From Corynebacterium sp. Marseille-P4321 (lineage in GTDB: Bacteria; Actinomycetota; Actinomycetes; Mycobacteriales; Mycobacteriaceae): DNA of 64,000 nucleotides. Below the pieces are notes generated by a model that was not told the origin of the DNA, ran no database searches, and saw only the letters and a list, made by a program, of their open reading frames with translations. Shown here piece by piece: positions 34,408-41,443 of the stretch (its first letter is position 1; the number at the start of each line of letters is the position of its first letter). The stretch is from NCBI RefSeq assembly GCF_903645305.1, contig NZ_CAHJXO010000002.1, positions 310,001 to 374,000 on the forward strand. Direction: 5' to 3'. The translations under genes and the position numbers were made by a program.

Positions 34408-35490
34408 CGCGCCCTCGAAGCGCGCCTTGGCCGCCTCGACGTCCTCGGCGTTGTGGGAGGTGGGCACGTCCGCGCGGTCCGGGAAGACCGCCTTGCCTTG
34501 CGGCAAGTTGATGGCAGGCTGGTTCGGCTGCGGGTCCTCATCGGGGCGCAGGTGGGCGTGCGCGTAGTCGGCACAGTGGTCCAAGAACACGCGCGGCGGG
34601 GCGAAGAAGTTGCAGCCCGTCAGCGCCTCGGAGAAGTCCAGGATGCGGTCGTAGTTGCCCTCCGGCTCGCCGATAAACATGCGGCGCAGCATCACTTCGG
34701 TGACGCGGGGGTCGCGGGCGTAGCTCATGAAGAAGGTGCCCTGTTTGCCCAGCGCGTCGCCGAACGAGAGGTTGTTGCGCACGATCTCCAGGCCGTTGCC
34801 GTCCTCATCCTCGACCTGATTGACGGCCACGTGGCTGTTCGGGGCCTTCTCATCCAGCTCGATGTCGGAATGCTTCGTGCGGCCGATGACCTGCTCCTGC
34901 TCCTCCACCGGCAAGGTGTTCCAGTCCTTGAGGTTGTGCACGTACTTTTGCTCGACGATGTAGCTGCCGCCCTTCCAGATGCCGTCGCGGATGATCGCCA
35001 CCTCGACGCCCTCCTGGCCGCGGGGGCTCTCGGTGCCGTCGACGAAGCCGAGCGGGTCGCGGAAGTCCTGGTACTGGAAGGCGTGGACCTCGTCGTAGTA
35101 GTCGATCGCATCCTCGACGATCGCGTTGATGCGGCGTGCCAGCTCGAAGGCGACGTCGTACTCGTCGGCGCGGATGTGGAAAAACAGGTCGCCCGGCGTG
35201 GACGGCGCGTGGTGCTTCGCGCCCCTAAGTTCCAGGAACTCGTGCAGGTGCTCCGGTTTGTCCAGTGCGAAAAGCCGGTCCCACATTGTCGCGCCGATGC
35301 CGGCCACCGCGGTCAAGTGCGCCTTCGGGTACCGGAAGCCCACGCCGTTGGTCAGGCTGGACAGGCTGGAAAGCGCCTCCAACGCCGCCTGCTCGCCGCC
35401 CTCTTTGAAGCCGAGGGTGATAAAGAACGCATCCTTCGACTGCGGGAGGATCACGGTCTGGGTCACTTCTGCCTGGTTTCTGCTCGTCAT
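34390..35490 (-). CDS. Dyp-type haem peroxidase
   Basis: A 366-residue DyP peroxidase without a Tat signal, so probably cytoplasmic or encapsulated. The family signature GFVDGTESP supplies the distal Asp, NSHVAVNQ the likely proximal His region, and TFFMSYARDP the conserved Arg segment. It oxidises organic substrates with hydrogen peroxide. It starts 62 bases from the remains of chrA copy 2. A C-terminal scrap of a sister gene sits beside chrA copy 1 at 24.5 kb. Confidence 0.9.
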   Translation of the reverse strand: MTSRNQAEVTQTVILPQSKDAFFITLGFKEGGEQAALEALSSLSSLTNGVGFRYPKAHLTAVAGIGATMWDRLFALDKPEHLHEFLELRGAKHHAPSTPGDLFFHIRADEYDVAFELARRINAIVEDAIDYYDEVHAFQYQDFRDPLGFVDGTESPRGQEGVEVAIIRDGIWKGGSYIVEQKYVHNLKDWNTLPVEEQEQVIGRTKHSDIELDEKAPNSHVAVNQVEDEDGNGLEIVRNNLSFGDALGKQGTFFMSYARDPRVTEVMLRRMFIGEPEGNYDRILDFSEALTGCNFFAPPRVFLDHCADYAHAHLRPDEDPQPNQPAINLPQGKAVFPDRADVPTSHNAEDVEAAKARFEGALRREQ

Positions 35491-35551
35491 AAGCCTCAAG
35501 TATTCCCCACTTACGCGGCTGTAGTCGGACCGGGTAGTCCCCTGCCGCCGA

Positions 35552-36524
35552 TTACAGCGCCGCCCACCCCACGATCGCCGCGCCGATGACCACCGCCCAC
35601 GCGGGGACCTTGAAGTTGCGCAGCGCCGCGGCCAGGATGCCCACCACCGCCGCGTTCGCACCGGCGAGGGCATTGGCGGCGTGCGGATTGGCGCGCAGCC
35701 GCTCCCAGAACGGCATGATGCCGACGACCAGCAGCGCCGCGGGCAGGAAGATCGCCACCGTGGCCAGGGCCGCACCCCACAACCAATGCACGCCCTGCGC
35801 AGAGGCGCCCAGCAAGCAGGCGAAGGTAAACAGCGGGCCCGGCATCGCCTGGGCGGCGCCGTAGCCGGCGAGGAAGGTGTCGTGGTCCACCATCCCGGTG
35901 GGCACCGTGGCCTGCTCTAACAGCGGCAGCACCACGTGCCCGCCGCCGACTACCTGGGCGCCGGAGCGATAGAAGCTGTCGAAGATGCCCCAGCTCGTGC
36001 CCATGCGTTCCGCCAGCGGCAGCAGCGCGAGCAGAGCCGCGAACACCGTCAGCGCCCCCAGGCCGACGGTGCGGCTGGCGGCGGGGGAGCGGCAGGGGGC
36101 CGAAGGTGCGTCGATAGGCGAAAGCGCGAAGGTGGCCACGAGCATGCCCGCAACGATCGCACCGACCTGGGCCGCAGGGTGCGGCACGAGCAGCACGATG
36201 AGGAAGGCCGCGAGCGCGACGCCCGCGCGCAGCCGGTCCGTGACAATGTTCTTCGCCATGCCGGCGACCGCCTGCGCGACGACCGCGACCGCCGCCGCCT
36301 TGAGCCCCGCGAGCCAGCCGGCGTCCGAGATGTCGCCGAGGCGCGCCACGCCGAGCGCGAACGCGACCATGAGGACGACGCTCGGCAGCGTGAAGCCTAG
36401 GAACGCCGCGAGCATGCCGCCGTACCCGGCGCGCAAACTCGTCCCGGAAGTACCCCAAATGCGCGGTCGGCCCGCCGAACGACGTCAGGCCGAGGCGGGT
36501 GAATATGCGTAGTACTTCAAACAC
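35552..36524 (-). pseudogene. chrA copy 2 with two deletions and a frameshift
   Basis: The gene begins normally from GTG 36524 (FEVLRIFTRLGLTSFGG), but after FRDEF about 38 codons are gone and the frame shifts; ChrA sequence resumes at RAGYGGMLAAFLGF. The lost block includes the conserved LCQFMPGP loop that is intact in copy 1. A second deletion removes about 27 residues before the final helix. An open frame of 294 residues remains (35552-36436) but cannot be a normal ChrA. Confidence 0.85.
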
Positions 36525-36626
36525 AAGCGCGATGGTAGCGGACGGCGCCTACCTACGGACCGCTGGGAAGCTGTGCGCCGAGACCGCTCCCGTCATCGAT
36601 GGGTTGCGCGAAGTTTTAGTTGACGC

Positions 36627-36968
36627 TTACCAACGCTTCTTGCGCAAAAAATCGATCATTCCCCGCCCGTCACGAATCTCGTGGGAGCTTTCGCCGGTCA
36701 TGCCGTCATCATCTGTGAATGAGTAATCGACCCGCACGCCCGGTGAGTCGAGGAAAGTCTCGGTGGTTGTTTCTTTTCGGGTGAACTTCCCGTCAGAGCT
36801 AAAACCGTCATAGCTGCTCGTTCTGGTGTGCGAGCTTCCCCGATAGTCGTCGTAGTTATCAACGAAATCCGAAAGCAAACTCGCGTCATCGTCGGACAAT
36901 CTCGTGTGCTCTAAATCGAGAAACTCGCTAATCTTTTCTCGTAGTTTCTTCTTCTCGTTCCTATCCAC
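36627..36968 (-). CDS. small charged hypothetical protein
   Basis: A 113-residue hydrophilic protein with a basic start (DRNEKKKLREKISEFLDLEH), a Ser/Thr/Asp-rich middle and a basic end (MIDFLRKKRW). GTG at 36968 has AAGGATGG upstream; the frame continues to 37058. No family is recognised. Its base composition looks more AT-rich than its neighbours, which suggests transfer. Confidence 0.6.
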   Translation of the reverse strand: MDRNEKKKLREKISEFLDLEHTRLSDDDASLLSDFVDNYDDYRGSSHTRTSSYDGFSSDGKFTRKETTTETFLDSPGVRVDYSFTDDDGMTGESSHEIRDGRGMIDFLRKKRW

Positions 36969-37150
36969 CCTGAGTCCATCCTTCGTTGTGCGCCCTGCTC
37001 CGTACCATACACCCCGATCCGAGTCCTCGCGGCCAGTACAGCGCTGGTTTCTAAGCAAAATCCACTCCGCCCCGACGTGTCAATTCTAAAATGGGCTATC
37101 CGGTTATTGCGACGGACTCTGCCTCATCCAATGCATACTGAGACTGCACT

Positions 37151-37171
37151 ACTGAATACACTGTATTCAGT
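37151..37171. promoter_or_regulatory. perfect palindromic operator of toxin-antitoxin module 2
   Basis: ACTGAATACA and TGTATTCAGT form a perfect 10-base inverted repeat around one C, 18 bases before the antitoxin ATG. The core is the reverse complement of the module 1 operator. The GAAGGAG ribosome binding site follows. Confidence 0.8.
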
Positions 37172-37189
37172 CATTTCGAAGGAGCACCC

Positions 37190-37405
37190 ATGGCAACGAT
37201 GACGATCCGGATGGATGACAACGACGCTGAGCGCGTGCGCAAATACGCACGCTTCGAGGGCGTAACTCTTTCGGATTTCGCCCGCAATGCGATACTTGAG
37301 AAAATCGAAGATGCGCATGACCTGCAGGAACTTCGAGACGCCATCGCTCACGGCACCGGCGAGCGTTACAGTCTTGACAAGGTTCTGGCCGACCTCGATC
37401 AATAG
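37190..37405 (+). CDS. RelB/DUF6290-type antitoxin (module 2)
   Basis: A 71-residue ribbon-helix-helix antitoxin differing from the module 1 protein at only a few residues (MATMTIRMDDNDAERVRKYA and the same GVTLSDFARNAILEKIEDAH). The reading frame is intact and its operator is perfect, although its cognate toxin gene is frameshifted. It could act as an anti-addiction copy that neutralises the module 1 toxin or represses both promoters. Confidence 0.87.
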   Translation: MATMTIRMDDNDAERVRKYARFEGVTLSDFARNAILEKIEDAHDLQELRDAIAHGTGERYSLDKVLADLDQ

Positions 37406-37413
37406 CACCCACG

Positions 37414-37694
37414 ATGACCGCAGCGCCCGTCCACTACAAAGTCGAGTTCACGGCCCGCGCACGTAAGCAGCTGAAAAGACGGACCGCTTCGATGGGCGGC
37501 TCATCGCCACCTGGATCAGAGACAACTTGGAAGGCTGCACCAACCCTCGAGCATTCAGGAAAGCGCTCTTCGCAAATCGGTCCGGCGAGTGGCGCTACCG
37601 CGTCAACACGTACCGAATTCTCGCTCTCACCACCGCCGACACGATCAAAATCGAGGTGCTTACAAAGGGCCGCCGCGAGATCTATTGCGATTAA
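37414..37694 (+). pseudogene. RelE/ParE-type toxin (module 2), frameshifted
   Basis: It matches the module 1 toxin for the first 20 residues (YKVEFTARARKQLK). There it lacks one base relative to module 1 (CTGAAAAGACGGACC versus CTGAAGAAGATGGACC), which throws the rest out of frame. In the restored frame the sequence continues to SGEWRYRV and REIYCD-stop, so only one small deletion separates it from a full toxin. Confidence 0.87.
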
Positions 37695-37757
37695 CGACCA
37701 ACATTGTTGAACCGGCCGATTCTTCTTCACCCCCAACGCAAACGTAGTGTGGGCGGC

Positions 37758-38201
37758 ATGAACGACCTGACCATCGCTCCCGGACCGGGGATCCCCCGCG
37801 GCGTGGTCATCGTCGCCGCCGACTTAACGGAGCGGTTTGCGAAGTCGTCGGGGCCGGGCGGCCAGGGCGTCAACACCACCGACAGCAAGGTGCAGCTCTC
37901 CCTCGATATCGCCGCGTGCGCATCGCTTACCGACGCCCAACGCCGCCGCGCCCTTACCAACCTCGAACACCGGCTGGACGGCACCGTCCTCACCGTGGCC
38001 GCGTCGAGCCAACGCTCGCAGATCCGCAACCGCGCCGAGGCGCGCGAGCGTTTGGCTACCCTGCTGCGCGAGGCACTCGCCCCGCCGCCTCCCCCGCGCC
38101 GGAAGACAAGGCCGACCAGGGGCTCGGTGCGGCGCCGTCGAGAGGCGAAGAAGCGTCGCTCGGAGCTGAAATCCACGCGACGGCGGCCCCAAATTCCCTA
38201 G
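37758..38201 (+). CDS. arfB: ArfB-like ribosome-rescue peptidyl-tRNA hydrolase (copy 2)
   Basis: A 147-residue release-factor-domain protein with intact GGQ in SGPGGQGVNTTDSKVQLSLD, followed by a Pro-rich linker and a basic tail (GSVRRRREAKKRRSELKSTR). It would release stalled nascent chains by entering the A site with its tail in the empty mRNA channel. It is the only one of the three copies here that looks fully functional. The frame extends upstream to 37704, but family alignment supports ATG 37758. Confidence 0.9.
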   Translation: MNDLTIAPGPGIPRGVVIVAADLTERFAKSSGPGGQGVNTTDSKVQLSLDIAACASLTDAQRRRALTNLEHRLDGTVLTVAASSQRSQIRNRAEARERLATLLREALAPPPPPRRKTRPTRGSVRRRREAKKRRSELKSTRRRPQIP

Positions 38202-38255
38202 TTCGAACCATCCGCGTGCGTATCCTCACGCTGACGGACCTAGTTCGGGCAACCG

Positions 38256-38564
38256 CTACGCTGAGACAGCTTGGACCGGTTGAATCCGCTCGATTTCCGA
38301 GAGGATCTTGTCTTCCGCCACGTCCAAGTCATATTGAGCCTGTAGCCCGAGCCAGAACTGGGGGCTCATTCCGAAGAACTTAGCCAAGCGGAGAGCAGTG
38401 TCCGCGGTTACAGCCCGCTTTCCGTGGACAATCTCGTTGATCCGGCGGGGCGGAACACCGATGGAGACGGCCAGCCTGTGCTGTGTGATTCCCATTCCTT
38501 TGAGGAAGTCCTCCATGAGGATCTCTCCTGGGTGAACCGGAGGAAGCTTGTCAGTGGTAGTCAA
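38256..38564 (-). CDS. higA: HigA-family antitoxin
   Basis: A 102-residue XRE-type antitoxin. PPVHPGEILMEDFLKGMGIT and ALRLAKFFGMSPQFWLGLQ are classic HigA signatures around the helix-turn-helix (LAVSIGVPPRRINEIVHGKR). TTG at 38564 overlaps the toxin gene end by 14 bases, giving the toxin-first order typical of higBA. It neutralises HigB and represses the operon. Confidence 0.92.
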   Translation of the reverse strand: MTTTDKLPPVHPGEILMEDFLKGMGITQHRLAVSIGVPPRRINEIVHGKRAVTADTALRLAKFFGMSPQFWLGLQAQYDLDVAEDKILSEIERIQPVQAVSA

Positions 38565-38832
38565 GGATTTCAACCTCCTCTGGTCCAGCTGCGGTCCACC
38601 GAAAACAGATCCGCCACTGGTCGTCGATGCGAATACTATGTTGACCCCTGCGATCGCCTTTGAGCGCCTCAAACCGGTTCCCTGGTGGAATGCGAAGCTC
38701 GTCCAAGCTCTGCGCGTAACCAAGCTGGCGCAGCTTCCTCAACGCCACCGAGTGGATCCGGGAATCGATCGAGCGCACGCGATCTCGGTTCCAGAGACGC
38801 TCTGTATCTTTGTCGGCGAACGACTGGATCAC
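38551..38832 (-). CDS. higB: HigB-family toxin
   Basis: A 93-residue RelE-fold mRNA endonuclease of the HigB type: MIQSFADKDTERLWNRDRVR, a central LRIPPGNRFEALKGDRRGQH, and the C-terminal SIRIDDQWRICFRW with VEILDYH. It is intact. The region just upstream holds TAACGTTA-type palindromes (38839-38880) suited to HigA binding, then the 48-bp dispersed repeat. Confidence 0.92.
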   Translation of the reverse strand: MIQSFADKDTERLWNRDRVRSIDSRIHSVALRKLRQLGYAQSLDELRIPPGNRFEALKGDRRGQHSIRIDDQWRICFRWTAAGPEEVEILDYH

Positions 38833-38885
38833 GACTCCACCCTATCCCCCCATAACGCGAAGCGTCAATAACGTTATACGTTAAA

Positions 38886-38933
38886 TTTGAACTCGACGGC
38901 GTGTCGGCGCAAAGAAACCTTTCCGCTAAAGAC
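38886..38933. repeat. 48-bp dispersed repeat, copy B
   Basis: It differs from copy A at 27955-28002 by one base. It lies upstream of higB and starts a 216-base stretch (38934-39149) in which no gene is recognised. Confidence 0.8.
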
Positions 38934-39149
38934 AGTAGGTAAATCCAGAGAAGTGCCGCAGGATGCGGTCATGGCGCTATCGCTCCCGGAACATCTAGCA
39001 ACCCAGGAAGCAACAGGGCACGGAAAGATGCGAGTCAATTGTACATATTTTTCATGCTGCAGTGCTACTAGTGAGATTCGCACAAGAAGGGTTCCGGCGG
39101 CGGCACAGCGTTTACTTCAGCAAGAGTTGGAAGGATTACTGCTCCATTT

Positions 39150-39923
39150 CTAACCCCACTGCGGGTTGCCCACGTCCACACCTTCGGCCGCCGCGTGGGC
39201 GGTGACCAGCTCGAGCAGGTAGTCCTGCGCGCCGCCGTAGGCTTCGTGGAAGCGCGCGTCGTCAACGTACATGCGCGCGAGAATGAGCTGGCGAGCCGGG
39301 GTCGCCTCGTACCACTGGGCGATGCTTGCACGGTGGCGTTCCACCAGTGCTGCGGCTTCCTCGGAGCCGGGGTCCACGCCGGAATCGCGTGCGGCGATCA
39401 GATCCGCGGCGAGCGCGTCCTGTTCTTCCTGCAGGCGTTTGAAGTCACCTTCGCCCATTTGAGCGAGCTTTTCTTGGGACTGCGCCCACTCCGGGGTATC
39501 ACCCCAGCGCTGCTCAGCCTCCTCCTGGTAGGCGGGCATATCTTTGCCGAGATACTTCTTCATTGCGTCCATGTCGATCGATCCTTTCGTTGCGTTGTCA
39601 ATGATGTGCTGGACAGATGTGAGTTGGGCGTCGAGGGTGCGCCGTCGAGAAGCGAGTGCTTCCTGGTGGTGCCTGAGGGCGCCGGTGAGGGTGGCTCCCG
39701 AGGCGTCGAGAAGCTGCGCGATCTGCGCAAGCGGCACGCCGACTCCACGGTAGAGGGCGATGGCCGCGCCGCGCTCGAGGTCCGCCTCGCTGTAAACGCG
39801 GTGGTCGGCCCACGTGCGCGCGGGTGTGATGAGGCCGAGCGCCTCCCAGTGGCGCAGCGCCTTGGTGGAAACGCCGAGGGCTTCTGCGGCCTCGCTGATT
39901 GTGTATTCGATACCATCTGCCAT
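39150..39923 (-). CDS. MerR-family regulator with TipAS ligand-binding domain
   Basis: A 257-residue regulator. Residues 5-75 are a MerR winged helix (YTISEAAEALGVSTKALRHW), about 85-120 a dimerisation coiled coil, and about 140-250 a TipAS-like helical domain (WGDTPEWAQSQEKLAQM, then YVDDARFHEAYGGAQDYL). TipA proteins bind and sequester thiopeptide and other antibiotics and activate resistance genes. ATG 39923 is chosen; the open frame extends to 40088. It is divergent from the DUF1707 gene. Confidence 0.88.
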   Translation of the reverse strand: MADGIEYTISEAAEALGVSTKALRHWEALGLITPARTWADHRVYSEADLERGAAIALYRGVGVPLAQIAQLLDASGATLTGALRHHQEALASRRRTLDAQLTSVQHIIDNATKGSIDMDAMKKYLGKDMPAYQEEAEQRWGDTPEWAQSQEKLAQMGEGDFKRLQEEQDALAADLIAARDSGVDPGSEEAAALVERHRASIAQWYEATPARQLILARMYVDDARFHEAYGGAQDYLLELVTAHAAAEGVDVGNPQWG

Positions 39924-39974
39924 GGTTGCGATTGAACAGCTTGCCGCAAGGGCAAGTGCAAGTTGGGAGCGATA

Positions 39975-40469
39975 ATGGACGAAATCCGCGTGGGCAACGC
40001 CGAACGTTCGGAAGCGCTGGACCGGCTGGGCACACTGTTCGCAGATGGTTACCTGGATGTGGGAGAGTTCGAAGAACGCACAGGTCAAGCCGCGGTTGCG
40101 CGCACTCGCGGGGAGCTTTCAATGCTTTTCGACGACCTCCCGGCCGAACCGGTCGCATTGGAGAAGCGGACGGCGTCCGAGGTCGAGCTGGATGAGAAAC
40201 TCGCAGCGAAGCGGAAGATGGACACCGCGATCTACACCACCCTCATTGGCGGCTTGGCGGTCTATTTCGTGCTGCAGATTGGGCTGGATCTGGACTTCGC
40301 CTGGGTGGTGTGGCCGATGATGGGCGCACTCGCGGCCGCTTGGTACGCCGTCTTCGACATCTCCGACGAGGAAGACAAGATCCTCGAGGAACTGCTGGAG
40401 AAGGAACGTTCTGATCGCGCCGAGCGGCTGAAACTCGCCGCCGAGCGACGCAAGGAGCTTGGGAAATAG
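39975..40469 (+). CDS. DUF1707 (SHOCT-like) membrane protein
   Basis: A 164-residue protein. Residues 1-52 form a DUF1707 domain (MDEIRVGNAERSEALDRLGT through GELSMLFDDLP), followed by two membrane helices (about 85-105 and 110-128) and a long charged helical tail. GGGAG lies 6 bases before the ATG. DUF1707 is common in actinobacterial membrane and stress-linked proteins. The divergent TipAS regulator may control it. Confidence 0.85.
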   Translation: MDEIRVGNAERSEALDRLGTLFADGYLDVGEFEERTGQAAVARTRGELSMLFDDLPAEPVALEKRTASEVELDEKLAAKRKMDTAIYTTLIGGLAVYFVLQIGLDLDFAWVVWPMMGALAAAWYAVFDISDEEDKILEELLEKERSDRAERLKLAAERRKELGK

Positions 40470-40515
40470 CCGAGAGTTTCCTGCGCCCGCCGGTTAGGCT
40501 CCCGGCAAAACATTC

Positions 40516-40581
40516 GGCGGTTGGACCGTCATGCAGGACCCGGAAGGCAACGAGTTTTGCGTAGGCAGCCCCGAAGCGTAA
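40516..40581 (+). pseudogene. C-terminal scrap of a VOC/glyoxalase-fold gene
   Basis: About 20 codons read WTVMQDPEGNEFCVGSPEA-stop, the hallmark end of VOC-family proteins, with the metal-ligand Glu in GNEFCV. Everything upstream is missing. Confidence 0.7.
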
Positions 40582-40583
40582 CT

Positions 40584-40614
40584 ACACGTTGAATTTAAAC
40601 TCGACGGTATGTCG
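40584..40614. repeat. copy of the VEFKFNV-coding / palindromic repeat
   Basis: A 31-base unit that matches 43800-43830 at all but 4 positions. The centre (GTTGAATTTAAACTCGAC) is imperfectly palindromic, so it could be an operator. The minus strand reads RHTVEFKFNV-stop. It separates the VOC scrap from the LLM pseudogene. Confidence 0.65.
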
Positions 40615-40663
40615 TTGCAAGGTTACCCCCTCTCGTTAACACCATCAAAAGGAGTGTTATCCA

Positions 40664-40912
40664 ATGAAAGCGTTCGGCATCTTAAGCTTCGGGCATTACA
40701 CCTTCGGCAGCTAGCGCGGGCCATCTGCGGAAAAGATCGCCAAGACTCATCTGGAGATCACCCAGGCTGCGGACGAAATCGGCGTGAACAACGCGTCCTT
40801 CCGAGTCCACCACTTCGCGCTGCAGGCCTCCGCCCCGATGCCGCTGCTGTGCGCTGTCGCGGCCACCACCAAAAACATCGAGGTGGGCACCGGCGGCATC
40901 GACATGCGCTAG
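40664..40912 (+). pseudogene. LLM-class flavin oxidoreductase remnant with in-frame stop
   Basis: ATG 40664 has AAAGGAG upstream and starts MKAFGILSFGHYTFGS, the usual opening of LLM-class monooxygenases. Codon 17 is TAG where related proteins usually have Gln (CAG), and in the same frame the sequence continues KIAKTHLEITQAADEIGVNN through GTGGIDMR, then stops. The remaining three-quarters of the gene is deleted. Confidence 0.75.
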
Positions 40913-40955
40913 CGCATATCGCGGTTGTAGCGTTTGAGTCATTGACTCCCGTCGT

Positions 40956-41345
40956 CTACAAGTACCTACACACTTGATCGGTGCTGCACGTTTCAGGGTC
41001 CGGGTGCGCGGCGTCCTGTCTGAGGTCTGCGATAGTGTCGCGCAGCACGGAGAGCTGCGCGATCTGCTGCTCGATCTCAGCGAGGCGCACGTCAAGCAGG
41101 TCGCGCACGTGCTCGCAGGGCGCATGGCCGCCGTCGCGGATGTCGAGGATCTGGCGGATCTGGGCGAGGGTGAGGCCCGCGGCCTGGCCGCGGTGGATGA
41201 AGTCGATCCGAGCGACCGTCTCGGGCGCGTAGTCGCGGTATCCGGACGGCGTGCGCTCGGTCGGGGGCAGAAGGCCCTGTTCCTCGTAGAAGCGAAGGGT
41301 CTTCGCGGTAGTGCCCGCCCTCTCGGCGAGTTCTCCGATCCACAT
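40956..41345 (-). CDS. merR: MerR-family metal-responsive regulator of the mer cluster
   Basis: A 129-residue regulator. MWIGELAERAGTTAKTLRFY is the MerR winged helix, followed by the dimerisation helix and a metal-binding end. Cys residues lie at APCEHV (about residue 76) and in ETCSTDQVC at the C-terminus, fitting thiol coordination of Hg(II) or another soft metal as in actinobacterial MerR. It is divergent from merA, with a shared palindromic operator between them. Confidence 0.85.
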   Translation of the reverse strand: MWIGELAERAGTTAKTLRFYEEQGLLPPTERTPSGYRDYAPETVARIDFIHRGQAAGLTLAQIRQILDIRDGGHAPCEHVRDLLDVRLAEIEQQIAQLSVLRDTIADLRQDAAHPDPETCSTDQVCRYL

Positions 41346-41369
41346 TGCTGTCTCCCTCCGTGGCCACGC

Positions 41370-41401
41370 TTGACCTTCCCCTGCACTGGAAGGTCCAGTA
41401 T
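41370..41401 (+). promoter_or_regulatory. MerR-type operator and promoter of merA
   Basis: GACCTTCC and GGAAGGTC form a perfect 8-base palindrome (41372-41395). It lies between a TTGACC -35 and a CAGTAT -10 box 20 bases apart, the lengthened spacer typical of MerR-activated promoters. Confidence 0.82.
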
Positions 41402-41443
41402 GGCTGAGACAGAGCAGAAAGCCAAGAGTTGACAGGAGCAGCG

